From: Gammaproteobacteria bacterium
GTDB taxonomy: Bacteria; Pseudomonadota; Gammaproteobacteria; DSM-19610
Assembly: GCA_030618475.1 (NCBI GenBank)
Contig: JAUXDG010000022.1
Location: 1 to 19,559 of the forward strand
Direction: 5' to 3'
Length of the DNA stretch: 19,559 nt
Under the pieces are notes generated by a model. The model worked only from the letters and a program-made list of their open reading frames with translations, was not told the DNA's origin and made no database searches. Shown piece by piece: positions 15,265 to 19,559 of the stretch (position 1 is its first letter; every line of letters starts with the position of its first letter). The position numbers and the translations under genes are program-made.

Positions 15265-15311
15265 CAGCAACACACGGCCCGCAGCCACCGTATGCTGTGC
15301 TGTCTCTTTTA
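15265..15311 (+). terminator. Probable csrA terminator
   Basis: CAGCA (15265-15269) and an inner ACGG pair with CCGT and TGCTG (15298-15302), with partly paired bases between, and the hairpin is followed by TCTCTTTTA. It is the first plus-strand hairpin with a U-rich tail after csrA. Confidence 0.45.
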
Positions 15312-15362
15312 TCGGTCAGTTCGCAGGATTCCTTAACGACTGGCAGACTGCCAGAAAAAGGC

Positions 15363-15400
15363 AAAAAAATAGCCGCACTCAATGGGGGTTAGAGTACGGC
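15363..15400 (-). terminator. Strong intrinsic terminator on the minus strand
   Basis: Read on the minus strand, GCCGTACTC pairs over nine positions (one G-U) with GAGTGCGGC around an 11-base C-rich loop and is followed by TATTTTTTT. This is a textbook Rho-independent terminator, yet no protein gene precedes it closely on this strand. The nearest candidate transcripts are the 84-codon gene starting at 15943 or a short RNA starting near 15425. Confidence 0.7.
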
Positions 15401-15425
15401 CAAAATCACTCCTCCGAAATACCTT
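15363..15425 (-). ncRNA. Candidate short RNA ending at the minus-strand terminator
   Basis: A TATACT -10-like box (complement of 15432-15437) lies about 60 bases upstream of the strong terminator. The transcript would carry CGGAGGAGTGATT, with two GGA motifs, before the terminator stem. No good -35 was found, so the start is uncertain. Its GGAGGAGT is complementary to the ACTCCTCC that the opposite strand carries at the same place, and the plus strand has another GGAGGAGT at 15249-15256. Confidence 0.2.
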
Positions 15426-15475
15426 GCATTCAGTATAAGTAATACCTTGCCGTGCGTGTAGCAGACAGATGTCTA

Positions 15476-15494
15476 CAAAAAGCTCCGCCGGAGC
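15476..15494 (-). terminator. Minus-strand terminator hairpin
   Basis: On the minus strand GCTCC-GGC-GGAGC is followed directly by TTTTTGT. The 5-bp GC-rich stem with a three-base loop plus the T run fits an intrinsic terminator for the minus-strand gene ending at 15689, about 195 bases upstream. Confidence 0.5.
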
Positions 15495-15688
15495 GAGGCA
15501 TGCTTCAGGTCAAGCGCAGGCCAGGTTATCAGGGGATTTCGCCGCAACAGCAGTGGCCGGTCGGAAATCTTCGCTGTGATGGAAGTTGCAAGTCAGTTAT
15601 TCACAGCCGTCTGTGTGCCGATGGTAAACCACAGCCTTTGACTTGCATCGGCCACCTTTCCGGGTGAGTGCTTCGCAGCGGCGGTCGG

Positions 15689-15943
15689 TCATAACGAACA
15701 CCTCGTCAGGAACAGGCCAATACCGACCGCGACAACGACTATCAGCAGTCCTTGAAGGGTAATCTCCAGGGTGCGGGCAGTCAGCCGATCACGGCGGTCC
15801 TCCCGGCGGTCCCGGCGGTCCCGGCGCGCCCTGCGGTCCCGGCGGTCTCGTTTGTTGGTGTGGTGTGAAGAATCTAATGGAATTGGACGGATTCCAGTAA
15901 AGGTTTCTGTGGTTCGCTTGCTCGAGTCGGGGTGTTGATACAC
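15689..15943 (-). CDS. Putative small C-terminally anchored membrane protein with RDRR repeats
   Basis: An 84-codon frame opens with GTG (15941-15943). Residues 1-30 are polar, residues 31-53 are an extreme Arg/Asp repeat (KRDRRDRR, RRDRRDRRED), and residues 60-79 form a convincing membrane helix (ITLQGLLIVVVAVGIGLFLT) before the end RCSL. A positive stretch followed by a single C-terminal helix is the layout of a tail-anchored protein. Against it, there is no ATG or good ribosome-binding site, and the Arg/Asp run comes from a GC-rich tandem DNA repeat. I do not recognise a family. A minus-strand terminator lies downstream at 15476-15494, which mildly favours a real transcript. Confidence 0.4.
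   Translation of the reverse strand: MYQHPDSSKRTTETFTGIRPIPLDSSHHTNKRDRRDRRARRDRRDRREDRRDRLTARTLEITLQGLLIVVVAVGIGLFLTRCSL
15791..15848. repeat. GC-rich tandem repeat, CGGCGGTCC unit
   Basis: About six imperfect copies of a 9-bp unit (CGGCGGTCC and variants such as TGCGGTCCC) lie in tandem. The period is a multiple of three, so on the minus strand they encode the RDR/DRR run of the small membrane protein and can expand or contract without a frameshift. Confidence 0.7.
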
Positions 15944-15963
15944 CTTGCTCAGACGCCTTTACG

Positions 15964-16164
15964 CTATCTCAGCCTTTTCAGGAAATCAATGCATTTATTT
16001 GACGCGGATCCTGATCCGGGGAAGCGTTCCCATACCACCGCCAGGTAGCGCCCGCGTGTCAGCTTGTGCCAATATGGTTCGCGCCGGGGTGTCAACCGCT
16101 TGCGTGCCGCTAGGAGCCTGTCTGGTCGTTTATTCGTACGGATCCGGTACGGACTGACTTCCAA
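15964..16164 (-). pseudogene. Integrase-like N-terminal remnant
   Basis: A short minus-strand frame with only a TTG start encodes LLAARKRLTPRREPYWHKL followed by TRGRYLA. The pattern RL-(x)n-RREPYW-xxL-xxGRYLG is, from memory, that of the N-terminal end of one group of phage-type tyrosine recombinases. The expected continuation (GYRKG-GTWIARY-like) is absent: after RYLA the sequence drifts into an unrelated tail and stops. This looks like a truncated relic of an integrated element. The match is short and made by eye, so a chance resemblance is possible. Confidence 0.35.
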
Positions 16165-16172
16165 ATACCGCT

Positions 16173-16381
16173 ATCGACAAGTACAGACGGAAATAGACTG
16201 AATATCGGTTTTTTCATAGACTTACTAATGAGTATATTAGATAGCCGACATCCCTTAACGGGACACGCTTTGAATACCTCCCTGTACGCTCGACGGCAGC
16301 GTCCCTGCCGCCGACGGTCCCGTCAAGGGTCGGCTATCCAATGTTCGGTTTAGTCATAGACACCGATAGACGCGCATAGAC
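16173..16381. repeat. Helically phased ATAGAC motifs, two clusters
   Basis: Three motifs at exactly 10-bp spacing, ATCGAC (16173), ACAGAC (16183) and ATAGAC (16193), precede the palindromic repeat, with another ATAGAC at 16216. Three exact ATAGAC copies, again at 10-bp spacing (16356, 16366, 16376), follow it. The two sides share a longer imperfect direct repeat, TCGGTTTTTTCATAGAC (about 16205-16221) and TCGGTTTAGTCATAGAC (about 16345-16361). An inverted copy, GTCTAT, lies at 16417-16422. They could be protein-binding sites on one face of the helix or a duplicated insertion site. Confidence 0.45.
16240..16338. repeat. Palindromic repeat element with 10-bp perfect ends
   Basis: GATAGCCGAC (16240-16249) and GTCGGCTATC (16329-16338) are perfect inverted ends. 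The homology continues inward (CCCTT-ACGGGAC against GTCCCGTCAAGGG), and a central hairpin CGGCAG-CGTCC-CTGCCG gives a cruciform plan. No protein is encoded. The layout, with an AGGGAGGTATTC-type core on the minus strand, resembles dispersed intergenic palindromes of gammaproteobacteria as I remember them. It lies between the two ATAGAC clusters, as an inserted element would. Confidence 0.6.
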
Positions 16382-16389
16382 GGGGAAAT

Positions 16390-16411
16390 GGCCCTCTCAG
16401 GCCGGTTTTTT
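16390..16411 (+). terminator. Weak terminator-like hairpin before gluQ
   Basis: GGCC-CTCTCA-GGCC is followed by GG and six Ts (16406-16411). The stem is only 4 bp, so it would be inefficient. If active it separates gluQ from anything transcribed upstream. Confidence 0.3.
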
Positions 16412-16454
16412 GTTGAGTCTATCGAAACACCTGCAAAGGAAGTGCTCGAGAAAA

Positions 16455-17363
16455 TTGTACTCCGCGCGCAATAAAACTTATCGCGGACGCTTTGCGCCCT
16501 CGCCCACCGGACCACTGCATTTTGGTTCGCTGATCGCAGCGCTTGGCAGTTTTCTCGATGCCCGTTCACGCGGTGGTGAGTGGCTGGTGCGCATAGAAGA
16601 CCTCGATCCTCCCAGGGAAGTCAGCGGTGCCGCCGACGATATTCTTCGCACCCTGGAAGCCTTTGGTCTTTACTGGGACAACCAGGTCATGTACCAGAGT
16701 CAACGTCACGACGCCTATCAGCAGGCCCTGGAGCAGCTTGAGCACGGGCAGCTGGTATATCCCTGTGGCTGCTCGCGTAAGGATATTCAGGAAAATCTCG
16801 CACGCAGCGGCAGTGGCAACGTCTACCCGGGCACCTGCCGTAACGGACTGCCGCAAGGCTGTGAAGCGCGTTCCCTGCGTCTGCGCGTGCCAGACCTTGA
16901 TGTCCGTTTCGCTGATCGCTTACAGGGCGATATCGAAGAATGGCTGCCCGAAAAAAGTGGCGATTTTATCATACGGCGAGCAGACGGGCTGTTCGCCTAT
17001 CAGTTGGCTGTGGTCGTTGACGACGCCGAGCAGGGTATCACCGATGTCGTTCGTGGCGCCGATTTACTGGATTCCACCTGCCGACAGATTTTTCTGTTGC
17101 AGTCACTGGGATACGCGCCACCGCATTACCTTCATCTGCCCGTGGTGGTTAACGAAAGCGGTGAAAAGCTGAGCAAGCAAACCAACGCGCCCGCTGCCTC
17201 TCCGCAACAGGCGGTATCATCGCTGGCCGCCGCCCTGCGTTTTCTTGGTCAGAGTGTGCCCGAAGGACTCGAAGACAGCCAACTGGCTGATTTCTGGGAT
17301 TGGGCGGTGCAGAACTGGGAACCGGAACGGATTCCCAATACCCGAATGATCGAGGGGCATTGA
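16455..17363 (+). CDS. gluQ: Glutamyl-Q tRNA(Asp) synthetase (GluQ-RS)
   Basis: This truncated GluRS paralogue glutamylates the queuosine base of tRNA(Asp). Residues 10-36 hold RGRFAPSPTGPLHFGSL with the HIGH-like element. The zinc site Cys104-x-Cys106, Tyr124, Cys128 (YPCGC and VYPGTC) is complete, and GEKLSKQ at 236-242 is the KMSKS-like loop. There is no anticodon-binding domain, as expected. No ATG fits: the TTG at 16455, with AAAGGAAG about 12 bases upstream, gives 302 residues, close to the E. coli enzyme. The frame is open to about 16410, and one of several TTGs there could be used. In many relatives gluQ directly follows dksA; here 1.66 kb separates them. Together with queF it shows a queuosine pathway. 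Confidence 0.93.
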   Translation: MYSARNKTYRGRFAPSPTGPLHFGSLIAALGSFLDARSRGGEWLVRIEDLDPPREVSGAADDILRTLEAFGLYWDNQVMYQSQRHDAYQQALEQLEHGQLVYPCGCSRKDIQENLARSGSGNVYPGTCRNGLPQGCEARSLRLRVPDLDVRFADRLQGDIEEWLPEKSGDFIIRRADGLFAYQLAVVVDDAEQGITDVVRGADLLDSTCRQIFLLQSLGYAPPHYLHLPVVVNESGEKLSKQTNAPAASPQQAVSSLAAALRFLGQSVPEGLEDSQLADFWDWAVQNWEPERIPNTRMIEGH

Positions 17364-17389
17364 TACTAGTTTCCGAAACTCCGTACAAT
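17360..17389 (+). promoter_or_regulatory. Putative sigma70 promoter of acs
   Basis: TTGATA (17360-17365) and TACAAT (17384-17389) are separated by 18 bases, with 5 of 6 matches to consensus in each. The -35 overlaps the gluQ stop codon, and transcription would start near 17396, leaving a leader of about 54 bases before the acs ribosome-binding site. Confidence 0.55.
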
Positions 17390-17449
17390 ACCGACAGTCC
17401 AAACAAAAAACCGGCTCTACACAAAGAATCTAGCCAAAGGAGCACCCAG

Positions 17450-19384
17450 ATGTCCGAGGAAAAGATCTATCCAGTACCCGAATCTTTCGCTGCACAGGCA
17501 CATATCGATGCAGCCCTTTACCAGGAGATGTACAAACACTCCGTTGAAGACCCCGAAGGATTCTGGGCGGAACAGGCCGAAAAGTTCGTCAGCTGGTACA
17601 AACCCTGGAACAAGGTGCTGGAGTGGGATTTCAACGAGGGTAAGATCAGCTGGTTTGAGGGCGCCGAACTCAACGTCTGTTACAACTGCGTGGACCGGCA
17701 CCTGGAAAGCCGCGGCGACCAGATCGCCATCATCTGGGAAGGCGACGATCCCAATGAAGACAAGAAAATCACCTACCGCGAACTGCACAGGGAAGTATGC
17801 ACCTTTGCCAACGTTCTGAAAGCACGCGGCGTTAAAAAAGGTGATCGGGTCTGTATCTATCTGCCTATGATCCCCGAAGCCGCCTACGCCATGCTGGCCT
17901 GCACACGCATCGGTGCCGTTCACTCTGTCGTTTTCGGTGGTTTTTCTCCCGAATCCATCAAGGACCGCATCCTGGATTCAGACTGTCGGGTGGTGATCAC
18001 CGCCGATGAAGGCATACGCGGTGGCAAAGCCGTGCCCCTCAAGAGCAACACCGACAAGGCACTGGAATCCTGCCCCAATGTACACAGCGTCGTTGTCGTC
18101 AAGCGTACCGGTGGCGATGTGCAATGGCATGCGGAACGTGATGTCTGGCTGCACGAAATCGCCGACACAGTTGACAGTGACTGTGAACCGGAACCAATGG
18201 GCGCCGAAGATCCGCTGTTTATCCTGTACACCTCAGGCTCCACCGGCAAGCCCAAAGGTGTATTACATACCAGCGGCGGCTATCTGTTATTCGCCGCGAT
18301 TACACACAAGTACGTGTTCGACTACCATGAAGGGGAAATTTACTGGTGTACCGCAGATGTCGGCTGGATTACCGGACATACCTATATCCTGTACGGACCG
18401 CTGAACAACGGCGCGACCACCGTGATGTTTGAAGGCATACCCACCTACCCTGACGCATCGCGCTTGTGGCAGGTCTGTGACAAGCACCAGGTCACCACCT
18501 TCTACACGGCACCAACCGCCATCCGCGCACTGATGCGCGAAGGCGAGGAACCGGTCAGGAAGACTTCGCGCAGTTCGCTGCGCCTGCTGGGCACCGTCGG
18601 CGAACCGATAAATCCGGAAGCCTGGGAGTGGTACCACAAGGTCGTTGGCGATGCGCGCTGCCCGATCGTGGATACCTGGTGGCAAACCGAAACCGGTGGC
18701 CATCTGATCACGCCACTGCCCGGTGCCACGGCACTCAAACCGGGTTCAGCCACAGTCCCGTTTTTTGGCGTTGTTCCCGCTCTGGTCGACAACGAAGGCG
18801 ATCTGTTGGAGGGCGCAGCGGAAGGCAACCTGGTCATCACCCGCCCCTGGCCCGGCCAGATGCGGACGGTGTACGGTGATCACCAGCGTTTCATAAACAC
18901 CTATTTCTCCACCTATCCGGGCATGTACGTTACCGGCGATGGTGCACGACGCGATGAGGACGGTTATTACTGGATTACCGGTCGTGTCGACGATGTGCTG
19001 AACGTTTCCGGCCACCGTCTCGGTACGGCTGAACTGGAAAGCGCCCTGGTCCTGCACAAGGATGTCGCCGAAGCCGCCGTCGTTGGTTATCCACACGACA
19101 TCAAGGGTCAGGGTATTTATGCCTATGTGACGCTGGTAAAGGATGTCGAATACACCGATGCGCTTAAAACGGAACTGATCAAACTGGTGCGTAATGAAAT
19201 CGGCCCTATCGCCACCATCGACGTCATACAATGGGCACCGGGCCTGCCAAAAACCCGCTCCGGAAAAATCATGCGGCGAATCCTGCGCAAGATTGCAGCC
19301 AATGAACTCGACAGCCTTGGCGACACCTCAACGCTGGCCGACCCTGGCGTGGTCGATGATCTTAAGACCAATCGCGAGCAGTAA
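17450..19384 (+). CDS. acs: Acetyl-CoA synthetase
   Basis: The 644-residue AMP-forming enzyme activates acetate to acetyl-CoA. The N-terminal ACAS motif FWAEQAEKFVSWYKPWNKVL is present. The adenylation core carries YTSGSTGKPKG (about residue 259), the acetate-pocket and CoA segments (ADVGWITGHTYILYGPL, FYTAPTAIRALMREG), WWQTETGGHLITP and ITGRVDDVLNVSGHRLGTAE. The C-terminal PKTRSGKIMRRILRK places Lys606 at the catalytic and acetylation-regulated site (Lys609 in Salmonella). Length is normal (about 650). The ATG at 17450 has AAAGGAG seven bases upstream. The frame is open 50 codons further, but into gluQ. It is probably expressed from its own promoter at 17360-17389. No actP or acetyltransferase gene is in view. 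Confidence 0.97.
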   Translation: MSEEKIYPVPESFAAQAHIDAALYQEMYKHSVEDPEGFWAEQAEKFVSWYKPWNKVLEWDFNEGKISWFEGAELNVCYNCVDRHLESRGDQIAIIWEGDDPNEDKKITYRELHREVCTFANVLKARGVKKGDRVCIYLPMIPEAAYAMLACTRIGAVHSVVFGGFSPESIKDRILDSDCRVVITADEGIRGGKAVPLKSNTDKALESCPNVHSVVVVKRTGGDVQWHAERDVWLHEIADTVDSDCEPEPMGAEDPLFILYTSGSTGKPKGVLHTSGGYLLFAAITHKYVFDYHEGEIYWCTADVGWITGHTYILYGPLNNGATTVMFEGIPTYPDASRLWQVCDKHQVTTFYTAPTAIRALMREGEEPVRKTSRSSLRLLGTVGEPINPEAWEWYHKVVGDARCPIVDTWWQTETGGHLITPLPGATALKPGSATVPFFGVVPALVDNEGDLLEGAAEGNLVITRPWPGQMRTVYGDHQRFINTYFSTYPGMYVTGDGARRDEDGYYWITGRVDDVLNVSGHRLGTAELESALVLHKDVAEAAVVGYPHDIKGQGIYAYVTLVKDVEYTDALKTELIKLVRNEIGPIATIDVIQWAPGLPKTRSGKIMRRILRKIAANELDSLGDTSTLADPGVVDDLKTNREQ

Positions 19385-19413
19385 TAAGTCATCTCTAAAT
19401 GCAAGCGACATCA

Positions 19414-19531
19414 ACCACAAAGGACACAAGGGTCACGAAGGAATAAAAATCTCATGCTATGGAGACAGATATGCCCCCAAGTACAACCCGAAGGCGCACG
19501 AATACGCAGTGACCTTGGTGTCCTTCAAGGT
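19414..19531. repeat. Long inverted repeat after acs
   Basis: ACCACAAAGGACACAAGGGT and the next CAC (19414-19436) are mirrored by the reverse complement of GTGACCTTGGTGTCCTTCAA and GGT (19509-19531). The arms match at about 18-19 of 23 positions around a 72-base centre without a significant frame. AAGGACAC-type hairpin repeats like this occur scattered in bacterial intergenic DNA as I recall. It may also serve as the acs terminator, but no T tract adjoins. Confidence 0.5.
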
Positions 19532-19559
19532 GAATTGCGTAGCAAGAGAGGGTGCCCTG

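Noticed and set aside
15155..15345. tRNA or 6S RNA after csrA
   Set aside because: No T-loop, acceptor stem or 6S-like long bulged hairpin could be assembled; only local hairpins were found.
15452..15667. 71-codon plus-strand frame after csrA
   Set aside because: GTG start only, no ribosome-binding site, no recognisable features, and it overlaps a minus-strand terminator.
19473..19514. 13-codon plus-strand frame with GGAGA upstream
   Set aside because: Too short, and it lies inside the inverted repeat after acs; nothing supports translation.
1..19559. CRISPR array, toxin-antitoxin, restriction or other defence system, secondary-metabolite cluster
   Set aside because: No regularly spaced repeats and no proteins of these families were recognised on either strand.

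Overview
The window is chromosomal DNA of a gammaproteobacterium of moderately high GC. This rests on ZipA (a gammaproteobacterial division protein), the order smc-zipA-ligA seen in lineages that use SMC rather than MukB, a DksA whose core closely follows the E. coli protein, and GluQ-RS. A CbbY-type phosphatase and a plant/cyanobacterial-type D-ribulokinase-like FGGY kinase hint at a Calvin-cycle (possibly sulfur-oxidising) relative. That last point is inference: no RuBisCO gene is present here.

Region by region. 1-1000 (mostly minus strand): the 5' end of an unknown membrane protein, an AT-rich 334-bp gap rich in inverted repeats, and an S24/LexA-fold protein lacking both catalytic residues. 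1125-2054 (+): an HDOD signalling protein. 2110-2867 (-): a 50-residue two-helix membrane protein overlapping an AlkA-like DNA glycosylase gene. 3002-9253 (-): smc, zipA and ligA, covering chromosome condensation, division and DNA ligation. 9370-9759 (+): queF (queuosine). 9794-9958: a palindromic MITE-like repeat just before an FGGY kinase (9971-11236, +). 11219-13898 (-): a tightly overlapping operon of cbbY-like phosphatase, class I aminotransferase and cysZ, whose last gene overlaps the kinase end tail to tail.

14127-15154 (+): dksA with a long lysine/alanine-rich histone-like tail, then a small csrA. 15155-16454: a 1.3-kb stretch separating dksA/csrA from gluQ. It holds structured-RNA and terminator signals on both strands, a putative 84-residue C-terminally anchored membrane protein, an integrase-like remnant, 10-bp-phased ATAGAC motifs and a palindromic repeat. 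16455-19384 (+): gluQ and acs, with a good sigma70 promoter for acs overlapping the gluQ stop. The window ends in another long inverted repeat.

Most of the window is ordinary core genome. The parts most worth a second look are the dksA-gluQ interval, the S24 pseudo-peptidase, the hidden 50-residue gene before the glycosylase, and the sugar-phosphate gene cluster. I found no CRISPR array, tRNA, rRNA, or clear defence or biosynthetic system. Coordinates and motif residue numbers were counted by hand. Starts were chosen by ribosome-binding site and family alignment from memory, so several differ from the longest open frame.
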